Of a stretch of 7,017 nucleotides of DNA, positions 1-4,760 are shown piece after piece. Below the pieces are notes generated by a model. The model searched no databases. It had not been told where the DNA came from and was given only the letters and a program-made list of their open reading frames with translations. Every line of letters begins with the position of its first letter. Within the stretch, counting starts at the first letter, position 1. This DNA comes from Candidatus Syntropharchaeum sp. (lineage in GTDB: Archaea > Halobacteriota > Syntropharchaeia > Alkanophagales > Methanospirareceae): positions 1 through 7,017 of the forward strand of contig JADHYP010000072.1 of the NCBI GenBank assembly GCA_016782355.1, read 5' to 3'. A program made the translations under genes and the position numbers.

Positions 1-286
1 CCGTCGTAGAATACCTGACATGACCTATGCCAATGTTCTCTTTTAGCGGTTCTAATTGTTGTGTATCAAAAACTTCATAAACAAACCCCATCCCCTTTAT
101 CAGTGGTATATCCCCCGCATTCCCGCTTATTTCGCTTTCTCTACCTTCTTTCGCACCACTACACACTGCTATACCCGCGGATTCCTGCCCCCGGTGTTGT
201 AAAGCATAGAGCGCATAAAAGATGGGCAAAGCTGCATTCCCATGCGTTAAAGCTATGCCTGCTATTCCGCATCCTTCCTTCTTCAT
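1..286 (-). CDS. purF: Amidophosphoribosyltransferase, N-terminal part (gene continues beyond the left edge)
   Basis: PurF moves the amide nitrogen of glutamine onto PRPP to give phosphoribosylamine, the first committed step of purine synthesis in the cytoplasm. Only the first 95 codons are visible. The start is an ATG at 286-284, preceded by an AGGAAGTG ribosome-binding site with 3 nt between. The protein begins MKKEGCGIAGIA: Cys6 fits the N-terminal nucleophile of a class II (Ntn) glutamine amidotransferase, so residues 1-5 would be a propeptide that is cut off. Further family signatures are LYALQHRGQESAGIA (26-40), KGMGFVYEVF (64-73) and GIGHVRYSTT (86-95, Arg91 in the glutamine-binding RYST motif). 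LQHRGQES separates PurF from GlmS, which has LxYRGYDS. The PRPP-transferase half and any Fe-S cysteines lie outside the window. The gene sits 84 nt downstream of the deacetylase gene on the same strand. The assignment is firm, while completeness cannot be judged. Confidence 0.93.
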   Translation of the reverse strand, partial: MKKEGCGIAGIALTHGNAALPIFYALYALQHRGQESAGIAVCSGAKEGRESEISGNAGDIPLIKGMGFVYEVFDTQQLEPLKENIGIGHVRYSTT

Positions 287-333
287 TTACACTTCCTTTT
301 AGAAAAAGAACCTGTACTAAGAAAAAAGCCTTT

Positions 334-343
334 CTTTTTAAAA
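334..343 (-). promoter_or_regulatory. Possible TATA box for purF
   Basis: On the minus strand the bases read TTTTAAAAAG, followed by purines, in the 84-nt gap between the deacetylase stop and the purF start. A transcription start about 26 nt downstream would give a leader of roughly 25 nt that contains the ribosome-binding site. It is based on resemblance to the archaeal TATA consensus only; purF could also be read through from the upstream gene. Confidence 0.35.
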
Positions 344-370
344 TGTGTTTCTTCGAGCAAACGTTCTTTT

Positions 371-1414
371 CTAAAGAAAGGTTGACCAGTAGCTTCTTTG
401 CACTTCTTTTATCTCTTCCACTCTTTTCCTCACACCCTTACTCACCGCGCCTTCCTTTACCTCGCCCCTATTTGATAACAGCGAATTGAAAACGGATATA
501 GCAGATTCTGCGATAGCATCCAGGTTATATCCACCCTCCAAAGCCATTACAATTCTCCCTTTGCTGCTCTTTCCCGCTATCTCCTTTATCACATCCGTGA
601 ATAACGCGAATCCTGGAGACGTCACGCTCATTGATGCTAAGGGGTCGGCAACGTGTGCATCAAATCCTGCGGATACGAGCACAAATTCGGGACGGAACTC
701 CATAGCTATGGGCACTAAAATATTATTTAACGCATATAAATAGCCAGCGTCATCAACACCGGCTGGAAGCGGGACATTAACCGTGAAACCTTCTCCTTCT
801 CCTTTACCTACTTCATCTATCCATCCAGTGCCGGGATAATGAGGATATTGATGTGTGGAGAAATATAACACGGAAGCGTCCTCGAAAAACACGTCCTGCG
901 TGCCATTACCATGATGCACGTCCCAGTCAGCAATCAAAATGCGTTTAATACCATATTTTCTCTTCAAATGCTCAGCGGCAATCGCTATATTGTTAAATAT
1001 GCAGAATCCCATACCTCTATCCGGGGTAGCGTGATGCCCCGGCGGTCTTATCAATGCAAAAACGTGCTTCAAGTTATTGGACTCTTCCATTACTTCGTCA
1101 ACCGCATTTATTAGCCCACCTGCGGAAAGCAACGCTATTTCATAAGTATCACGGCATAACGGCGTATCGGAGTCAAGCATGCCACCACCTCCCTTGCAAA
1201 TTGCTTCCACCTCCCTCATATAAGCATCCGCATGCACATAGGCTATTTGCTCTTTCGTCGCTTTCACCGGAACAATTCTTTTCATCTGTTTCGTAATGCC
1301 CGTTTCTTCCAGCTTCCGCATTATGCTTATCAGTCGTTCTGCGCTCTCTGGATGGTCCCCCGTGTCATGCTTCAGGTAATCCTCGTGATAGACGAATCCC
1401 GTGGCAGTGTTCAT
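371..1414 (-). CDS. Histone deacetylase family protein (Zn-dependent deacylase / acetylpolyamine amidohydrolase-like)
   Basis: This is a complete 347-residue member of the arginase/deacetylase fold family, which removes acetyl or related acyl groups from lysine side chains or polyamines using one zinc ion. Expected motifs occur in order: a start-proximal HPESAERL (21-28), RPPGHHATPDRGMGFCIFNN (123-142) with the active-site pair His127-His128, DWDVHHGNGTQD (163-174), SAGFDAH (248-254) and EGGYN (293-297). Comparison with class I HDACs makes Asp165, His167 and Asp252 the zinc ligands and Tyr296 the transition-state tyrosine, so the enzyme should be active. The C-terminal tail (about 315-347) is charged and ends near YW, as in many prokaryotic homologues. 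No signal peptide or membrane segment is visible, so it should be cytoplasmic. The start codon ATG at 1414-1412 has no convincing Shine-Dalgarno site, and a TATA-like box about 26 nt upstream suggests a leaderless mRNA. The substrate cannot be told from sequence; archaeal chromatin proteins such as histones or Alba, or polyamines, are possibilities. Confidence 0.93.
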   Translation of the reverse strand: MNTATGFVYHEDYLKHDTGDHPESAERLISIMRKLEETGITKQMKRIVPVKATKEQIAYVHADAYMREVEAICKGGGGMLDSDTPLCRDTYEIALLSAGGLINAVDEVMEESNNLKHVFALIRPPGHHATPDRGMGFCIFNNIAIAAEHLKRKYGIKRILIADWDVHHGNGTQDVFFEDASVLYFSTHQYPHYPGTGWIDEVGKGEGEGFTVNVPLPAGVDDAGYLYALNNILVPIAMEFRPEFVLVSAGFDAHVADPLASMSVTSPGFALFTDVIKEIAGKSSKGRIVMALEGGYNLDAIAESAISVFNSLLSNRGEVKEGAVSKGVRKRVEEIKEVQRSYWSTFL

Positions 1415-1435
1415 CTTTCTTGAATTAATAACAAA

Positions 1436-1445
1436 CTTTTATGTA
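1436..1445 (-). promoter_or_regulatory. Possible TATA box for the deacetylase gene (leaderless)
   Basis: The minus strand reads TACATAAAAG, centred about 26 nt before the ATG. That is the spacing expected when transcription starts at or next to the start codon, and it agrees with the lack of a Shine-Dalgarno site. The 104-nt gap to the divergent signal peptidase gene is AT-rich and contains a run of ten A on the plus strand (1455-1464). Confidence 0.4.
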
Positions 1446-1472
1446 TGTTTATTCAAAAAAAAAAGGTCTTTG

Positions 1473-1482
1473 GAAATATAAC
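1473..1482 (+). promoter_or_regulatory. Possible TATA box for the first signal peptidase gene
   Basis: AAATATAAC lies about 41 nt before the ATG at 1519. With start of transcription about 26 nt downstream this leaves a leader of about 15 nt. It sits back to back with the deacetylase promoter, so the two may share control. Assigned by consensus resemblance only. Confidence 0.35.
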
Positions 1483-1518
1483 TTTAATTAGTGGGCAGGA
1501 TAGGAAGCGAGTGCAGGG

Positions 1519-2055
1519 ATGAAAGAAGCAGTGATAGAAGCGGGAAAAAGTCTGGCTGAGGCGTTATTAATCGTAGCTGTAATAATTTCGGTGGCATACG
1601 CATCTACGGGGACATGGCGTATAGGGTTTGCCGTCGAGTCGGGAAGCATGGAACCAAATATGCTCGTAGGTGATTTGATTTTCGTGCAGGCACCGCATCG
1701 CACGAACGTCACGACATACGAAGAAGGTGAAATGCTCGATTATGAATCATTCCACAATTATGGCAACGTGGTTATATATCGTCCGAATGGGTTTTCTTCC
1801 GTAACGCCAATAATACATAGAGCGATGTATTGGGTAGAGAAAGGAGAAGAGATGCCTGGCGGAAAACCTGCTCCACATGCAGGATACATAACTAAGGGTG
1901 ATAATAATCAGCATCCGGATCAGCCAGGGTATGAGCCCGTGAAGCCCGAATGGGTGATAGCAGTGGCGAGAGCAAGGGTCCCCTATTTAGGGTATCCCTC
2001 TCTCATACTGAAAAAGCCCTCTATCCTCAAAGAAAGGTTTAAAAAACTTTGGTGA
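1519..2055 (+). CDS. Signal peptidase I, archaeal Sec11-like, single N-terminal anchor
   Basis: The 178-residue protein is a type I signal peptidase, a membrane enzyme that cuts signal peptides from exported proteins with its catalytic domain outside the cytoplasm. A short cytoplasmic N-terminus is followed by one hydrophobic segment (about 14-28). Catalytic signatures are SGSMEPNM (41-48, Ser43 nucleophile), IIHRA (98-102, His100) and TKGDNN (125-130, Asp128). The Ser-His-Asp set and GDNN place it with the archaeal/eukaryotic S26B group, not with Ser-Lys bacterial LepB. APHAGYITKGDNN and PEWVIAVARARVPYLGY resemble the longer euryarchaeal (haloarchaeal Sec11b-like) form, which has an extended insert between the Ser and His motifs. 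A basic tail (166-178) follows the conserved core. Its stop codon lies in the ribosome-binding site of the next gene, so the two are almost certainly co-transcribed. Residues 31-166 are nearly duplicated in that neighbour. Confidence 0.92.
   Translation: MKEAVIEAGKSLAEALLIVAVIISVAYASTGTWRIGFAVESGSMEPNMLVGDLIFVQAPHRTNVTTYEEGEMLDYESFHNYGNVVIYRPNGFSSVTPIIHRAMYWVEKGEEMPGGKPAPHAGYITKGDNNQHPDQPGYEPVKPEWVIAVARARVPYLGYPSLILKKPSILKERFKKLW
1609..2016 (+). repeat. Duplicated signal peptidase catalytic domain, copy 1
   Basis: Codons 31-166 of the first signal peptidase align without gaps to 2541-2948, an offset of 932 nt. I count 36 mismatches in 408 nt (about 91% identity) and 10 changed residues of 136. 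Similarity breaks down upstream, in the membrane anchor, and downstream, where copy 1 has a 12-residue basic tail and copy 2 ends at once. Confidence 0.95.
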
Positions 2056-2056
2056 T
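2051..2056 (+). promoter_or_regulatory. Ribosome-binding site fixing the start of the Yip1-signal peptidase fusion
   Basis: GGTGAT matches the core of the archaeal anti-Shine-Dalgarno partner GGAGGTGAT and lies 4 nt before the ATG at 2061. It includes the TGA stop of the preceding gene, so translation of the two is probably coupled. It argues for ATG 2061 over the upstream TTG (2049) and GTG (2052). Confidence 0.7.
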
Positions 2057-2060
2057 ACCG

Positions 2061-2957
2061 ATGTTAAGTATTGGTGAGAAGATGAAGGGTTTATTATTCA
2101 GCCCTTCGAAAACATTTGATGCCTCTGAGGAAGACACGCTTGGCACTGCTTTTGCGTTTTTTATCGCTCTTCTGGCGATGTGTGCGGTGCTTAGCGGTGT
2201 CACGAGTTGGCTGATATTTCATCACGGCGTAACTATGTTTGTCTTGGTATTCTTTCTCGGAATAATTGGTGTTTTCATTGGCGGACTATGGACACACATC
2301 TGGGTATACCTCGTTGGTAGCAGAAAAGGAGTAACGCAGACCTTAAAGGCATTGATGTATGGCGCAACCCCAGGCTGTCTATTGGGCTGGATTCCAATTG
2401 TAGGGGTCTTCGCAGCGATATGGAGTTTTATCGTGCAAATCGTTGGCATAAGACAACTTCATGGACTATCTACAAGAAGAGCCGTTCTTGCGGTGATCCT
2501 CGTAATAAGCATACCTCTGACAATGCCCTACGCAGTGACAGGGACATGGCGTGTAGGATTTGCTACGGAATCAGGAAGCATGGAACCAAATATGCTCGTG
2601 GGTGATTTGATTTTCGTGCAGGCACCGCATCGCACGAACGTCACGACATACGAAGAAGGTGAAATGCTCAATCATACTTCGTTTAACAATTATGGTGATG
2701 TGATTATATATCGCCCGAATGGGTTTTCTTCCGTAACGCCAATAATACACCGGGCAATGTATTGGGTAGAGAAAGGAGAAGAGATGCCGGGCGGAAAGCC
2801 TGCTCCACATGCAGGATACATAACCAGGGGGGATAATAATCTGCATCCTGATCAGCCAGGGTATGAGCCCGTGAAGCCCGAATGGGTGATAGCAGTGGCG
2901 AGAGCAAGGGTCCCCTATTTAGGGTATCCTTCTCTCATACTAAAAAAAGGTTTTTAA
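2061..2957 (+). CDS. Yip1-domain membrane protein fused to a signal peptidase I catalytic domain
   Basis: This 298-residue protein joins two modules. Residues 1-158 look like an archaeal Yip1-type membrane domain: the opening MKGLLFSPSKTF (8-19) followed by an acidic stretch is typical. Hydrophobic segments follow at about 29-46, 57-86 (long enough for two), 108-130 and 141-158. Residues 161-298 are a Sec11-like signal peptidase domain with SGSMEPNM (171-178, Ser173), IIHRA (228-232, His230) and TRGDNN (255-260, Asp258), so all three catalytic residues are present. The last Yip1 segment stands where the single anchor of a normal signal peptidase would be. The start ATG 2061 is chosen from its ribosome-binding site. 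It follows the single-anchor signal peptidase with 5 nt between stop and start. Yip1 proteins are poorly defined in archaea, and what the domain adds (partner binding, membrane localisation, substrate delivery) is unknown. The family calls are firm; the joint role is inference. Confidence 0.88.
   Translation: MLSIGEKMKGLLFSPSKTFDASEEDTLGTAFAFFIALLAMCAVLSGVTSWLIFHHGVTMFVLVFFLGIIGVFIGGLWTHIWVYLVGSRKGVTQTLKALMYGATPGCLLGWIPIVGVFAAIWSFIVQIVGIRQLHGLSTRRAVLAVILVISIPLTMPYAVTGTWRVGFATESGSMEPNMLVGDLIFVQAPHRTNVTTYEEGEMLNHTSFNNYGDVIIYRPNGFSSVTPIIHRAMYWVEKGEEMPGGKPAPHAGYITRGDNNLHPDQPGYEPVKPEWVIAVARARVPYLGYPSLILKKGF
2541..2948 (+). repeat. Duplicated signal peptidase catalytic domain, copy 2
   Basis: This is the partner of 1609-2016. 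The longest shared blocks are about 72 nt (ending at codon 73 of copy 1) and about 80 nt (covering the GYEPVKPEWVIAVARAR region). Between the first block and the His motif a patch of about 13 codons (74-86 in copy 1 numbering) carries a large share of the differences. Confidence 0.95.
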
Positions 2958-2958
2958 G
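2951..2958 (+). promoter_or_regulatory. Possible TATA box for rpl10e
   Basis: TTTTTAAG overlaps the stop codon of the fusion gene and is centred about 26 nt before the rpl10e ATG, which would suit a nearly leaderless transcript. However, a GGTGGAG sequence at 2962-2968 also lies ahead of the ATG, so reading through from the signal peptidase genes is equally possible. Confidence 0.25.
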
Positions 2959-2980
2959 CAGGGTGGAGTAATAGAAAAGT

Positions 2981-3502
2981 ATGGGGAGAAAACCGGCTCG
3001 TATGTACACGAGGGTATCAGGACATGCGTATGTGCGGAGGGAATACATGGGGGGAGTGCCGGGAAGCAAGATAGCGATTTTTGATATGGGCAATCCAAGC
3101 AGAGAGTTCCCGGTTTCTTTAGCCTTAGTTGCAAAGGAAGCCTGTCAAATAAGGCACAACGCGTTAGAAGCGGCGAGGATTTTTGCTAACCGGTACTTAG
3201 TGAAGGAAGTAGGGCGAAAGAATTTTTACTTGAAAATAAGGGTGTATCCACATCACGTGCTGAGAGAGAACAAATTGGCGGTTGGTGCAGGCGCAGACCG
3301 CGTATCGAGTGGCATGAGACACGCATTTGGGAGAGCAGTAGGAACGACGGCGAGGGTGAAGAGCGGGCAAAAGGTAATCAGCGTAGGTGTCGAGGAGCAA
3401 AATGTCGAATACGCAAAGGATGCTTTGAAAAGGGCAAGTTATAAGCTGCCCACTCCTTGCAGGATTGCAATAGACAAAAGCGAGGAGTTAGTGGGTGGAT
3501 AA
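2981..3502 (+). CDS. rpl10e: Large-subunit ribosomal protein L10e (uL16 family)
   Basis: The 173-residue protein is the archaeal/eukaryotic-type L10e (uL16), which sits near the tRNA sites and the base of the central protuberance of the 50S subunit and helps subunit maturation. Its length fits archaeal L10e. The start [12 protein letters not shown], the segment [11 protein letters not shown] (88-98) and [18 protein letters not shown] (104-121), which form the conserved rRNA-contact core, are diagnostic. It begins 23 nt after the fusion gene on the same strand. The 3' end is unusual: the TAA stop shares an A with an ATG (TAATG) that opens a 12-codon ORF, after which the strand changes to the brnTA pair. 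This is one of the strongest archaeal markers in the window. Confidence 0.96.
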   Translation: MGRKPARMYTRVSGHAYVRREYMGGVPGSKIAIFDMGNPSREFPVSLALVAKEACQIRHNALEAARIFANRYLVKEVGRKNFYLKIRVYPHHVLRENKLAVGAGADRVSSGMRHAFGRAVGTTARVKSGQKVISVGVEEQNVEYAKDALKRASYKLPTPCRIAIDKSEELVGG

Positions 3503-3540
3503 TGGCGGATGAATATGAGTCAATTCAGAAGAATCAGTAA
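3502..3540 (+). other. TAATG-coupled 12-codon ORF, possible stub of a lost downstream gene
   Basis: The [15 protein letters not shown] begins on the last base of the rpl10e stop codon and has GGTGGAT directly ahead of it, as expected for a coupled next gene in an operon. It stops after 12 codons. The sequence after it runs into the 3' end of the inversely oriented antitoxin gene. It may be a gene start cut off when the toxin-antitoxin pair arrived, or chance. The 71 nt between rpl10e and brnA hold nothing else that I recognise. Confidence 0.25.
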
Positions 3541-3573
3541 ACCAAGAACGATTTCTGGAACACATGCACATAA

Positions 3574-3837
3574 TCAACTTTTCTGCTCTTGTAATTTCTC
3601 TTGTAACCATAAATTCAGAAGCGTATCTGCTGATACACCACGTTTTTCGGCGATATCGCGAATCTTTGCTGATAATTCTTTGTCAATGGCGTAATATGTC
3701 ACTTCGGATTGAATATCAATTTCAAATTCAACCGATTCGGTTTTACCCCAGTAATCAGCGAGATCATGGGTGTCCCAAAACTCACCTATTTCTTTATAGC
3801 TCTGCGCCTTCGATATGGAACTTCTATTTTTGCTCAT
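3574..3837 (-). CDS. BrnA/CopG-like antitoxin
   Basis: The 87-residue protein fits the CopG/BrnA-type antitoxins that bind and neutralise a BrnT-like RNase and repress their own operon. The segment EIGEFWDTHDLADYW (16-30) is typical of this class. It is followed by a predicted ribbon-helix-helix region: strand VEFEIDIQSEVTYYAID (36-52), helix about 53-66 and helix about 69-82 (SADTLLNLWLQEKL). In this class the N-terminal part usually meets the toxin, while the ribbon-helix-helix binds DNA. The ATG at 3837 is chosen because GGAGG stands 4 nt ahead; a longer frame from 3855 has no such site. The gene overlaps the end of the toxin gene by 14 nt, giving the toxin-first order usual for brnTA. It is more AT-rich than its housekeeping neighbours. 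Class assignment is good; the exact family (BrnA or CopG antitoxin) is less certain. Confidence 0.82.
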   Translation of the reverse strand: MSKNRSSISKAQSYKEIGEFWDTHDLADYWGKTESVEFEIDIQSEVTYYAIDKELSAKIRDIAEKRGVSADTLLNLWLQEKLQEQKS

Positions 3838-4108
3838 ATTTCCTCCGTTCTGCACGTGTCATATCCCGTGCTGATATGATAAGCGCATGCTTATCTTTCT
3901 TATGTATAAAGAAAATGATAAGATATCGTCCAGTTCTGGTTCGTCCAAGTGCTGCATAGACATTTTCGTCAGGTTGGTGCCCCTTTTCGACAAAACGAAA
4001 CTGAGGATGATTGACAATGACCTCCCGTACTTCATATTGTTGAACGTTATGTTTTTGTTCGAGTTTTTTAACGATTTCATCGTACCAAATAAAACCTATT
4101 ATTTTCAA
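3824..4108 (-). CDS. BrnT-like toxin (putative RNase)
   Basis: The 94-residue protein resembles BrnT, a small RelE-fold ribonuclease toxin that blocks translation by cutting RNA when its antitoxin is missing. Visible family features are the N-terminal FIWYDEIVKKLEQKHNV (6-22, matching the usual W-D-E...KH pattern), the central NVYAALGRTRTGRYLIIFF (49-67) and the C-terminal IISARDMTRAERRKYE (77-92), equivalent to the ISAR...ERRxYE signature. Catalytic residues are not assigned here, because the middle region diverges from the BrnT pattern I know. The best start is a TTG at 4108: no ATG occurs near the N-terminus in frame, and the conserved motif begins only five codons later. It is the first gene of a two-gene operon with the antitoxin. 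An AT-rich region with TATA-like elements lies directly upstream. Confidence 0.8.
   Translation of the reverse strand: MKIIGFIWYDEIVKKLEQKHNVQQYEVREVIVNHPQFRFVEKGHQPDENVYAALGRTRTGRYLIIFFIHKKDKHALIISARDMTRAERRKYEQK
3842..3846 (-). promoter_or_regulatory. Ribosome-binding site of the antitoxin gene
   Basis: GGAGG on the minus strand, 4 nt before ATG 3837, lies inside the 3' end of the toxin gene. This is a strong site, whereas the toxin itself begins with TTG and a weak site. More antitoxin than toxin from one mRNA is therefore likely. Confidence 0.75.
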
Positions 4109-4131
4109 TTTGTATATTCTCTCTTTAAAAA

Positions 4132-4144
4132 CTTTTTATAAAAG
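4132..4144 (-). promoter_or_regulatory. Possible TATA box for the brnTA-like operon, nearly palindromic
   Basis: The sequence CTTTTTATAAAAG is almost its own reverse complement, so it could serve either strand. On the minus strand it is centred about 30 nt before the TTG start of the toxin, allowing a leader of only a few nucleotides. Confidence 0.4.
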
Positions 4145-4159
4145 ATATACAATAAAAAT

Positions 4160-4169
4160 TATAAAATCT
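4160..4169 (+). promoter_or_regulatory. Possible TATA box for the flavin reductase-argG operon
   Basis: TTATAAAAT lies about 50 nt before the ATG at 4215; transcription start near 4190 would leave a leader of about 25 nt containing the ribosome-binding site. It touches the first AATCTCGTG repeat, so a protein bound to the repeats could block it. Confidence 0.4.
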
Positions 4170-4192
4170 CGTGAAAATCTGTGTAATCTGTG
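4165..4192. repeat. Three spaced AATCTGTG-like direct repeats, candidate operator
   Basis: The units are AATCTCGTG (4165-4173), AATCTGTG (4176-4183) and AATCTGTG (4185-4192), with starts 11 and 9 nt apart, about one helical turn. They lie between the divergent brnTA-like operon and the flavin reductase gene. The array may be an operator for the ribbon-helix-helix antitoxin, since such proteins often bind tandem repeats. I also recall similar ATCTGTGTAATCTGTGG phrases as dispersed intergenic repeats in other genomes, so it may be a non-specific repeat. Confidence 0.45.
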
Positions 4193-4203
4193 GTTTTAAA
4201 AAA

Positions 4204-4209
4204 GGAGAT
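4204..4209 (+). promoter_or_regulatory. Ribosome-binding site of the flavin reductase-like gene
   Basis: GGAGAT stands 5 nt before ATG 4215, a good match to the archaeal Shine-Dalgarno consensus, and fixes the start of this gene. Confidence 0.75.
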
Positions 4210-4214
4210 AAAAA

Positions 4215-4760
4215 ATGGAACTCGAAGGAAAAGCATTTCCGAAATTGCTCGTTCGACCGGTAGTGGTCGTTACGACGATATCGAAAAGAGGGATAGCGAA
4301 TGCAGCGCCTTTCAGCTTTAATTCGCCGATAAGCTTTGAACCGGCTTTATACGGGTTCTCGTGCAATCCCGCACACGATACGTGGAAGAACATCCGTGAG
4401 AACGGCGAGTTCGTGGTGAACGTGGTAGGGAAAGACCTTGGTGAGCAAATGCACGTTCTGGAGACCGATTACCCGTATGAAGATAACGAGATAGAACGTG
4501 CGGGACTGACGGAAGAAAAAGCGAAGGCGGTGAAGCCGCCTCGTATAAAAGAGGCAAAAGCGTGGATTGAGTGCAAACTTGAGAAGGACGTGGAGCTGGG
4601 CGACCATATTTGGATTGTTGGGAGAGTATTGGCAGTGGGAGTGAAGGACGAGTTCTGGAAGGAAAAGGGCGTGATAGATGTGGAGAAACTGCTATGCCAC
4701 GTAGCCGGTGAATTCTTTGCCGTGGATATGAAAGAGGCGAAGTATAAAAGAGCGAAATGA
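4215..4760 (+). CDS. Flavin reductase-like, FMN-binding domain protein
   Basis: The 181-residue protein has the split-barrel FMN-binding fold of the flavin reductase/flavoredoxin family, whose members carry FMN and pass electrons between NAD(P)H, F420 or ferredoxin-linked partners and acceptors. Family features are RPVVVVTT (14-21), [12 protein letters not shown] (29-40, the FMN-phosphate/isoalloxazine loop), [15 protein letters not shown] (55-69) and [13 protein letters not shown] (129-141). No signal peptide is seen, so it is cytoplasmic. Two cysteines are visible in the core (Cys50, Cys120) plus Cys161, and no Fe-S motif. The start is well set by GGAGAT. Its stop overlaps the argG start by ATGA, so the two genes are translated together. 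A functional link to arginine synthesis is not known to me; the pairing may simply reflect gene order in the lineage. The electron donor and acceptor cannot be read from sequence. Confidence 0.88.
   Translation: MELEGKAFPKLLVRPVVVVTTISKRGIANAAPFSFNSPISFEPALYGFSCNPAHDTWKNIRENGEFVVNVVGKDLGEQMHVLETDYPYEDNEIERAGLTEEKAKAVKPPRIKEAKAWIECKLEKDVELGDHIWIVGRVLAVGVKDEFWKEKGVIDVEKLLCHVAGEFFAVDMKEAKYKRAK

Noticed and set aside
364..378. Small inverted repeat TTCTTT...AAAGAA at the deacetylase stop codon
   Set aside because: The stem is six weak A/T-rich pairs with a three-base loop and no T-run follows on the minus strand, so I do not call it a terminator.
61..489. Plus-strand open frame of 142 codons rich in Pro, Ser, Leu and Phe
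   Set aside because: It is antisense to purF and the end of the deacetylase gene, has no ribosome-binding site, and its composition is what the complement of those genes gives. The minus strand carries clear PurF motifs.
1455..1464. Run of ten A between the divergent promoters, considered as a terminator
   Set aside because: On the minus strand it is an oligo-T run but lies upstream of the deacetylase gene, where no gene from the right needs ending; it more likely reflects AT-rich promoter DNA.
2049..2060. TTG (2049) or GTG (2052) start for the Yip1-signal peptidase fusion
   Set aside because: GGTGAT at 2051-2056 is correctly spaced for ATG 2061 and would be wasted on the earlier starts.
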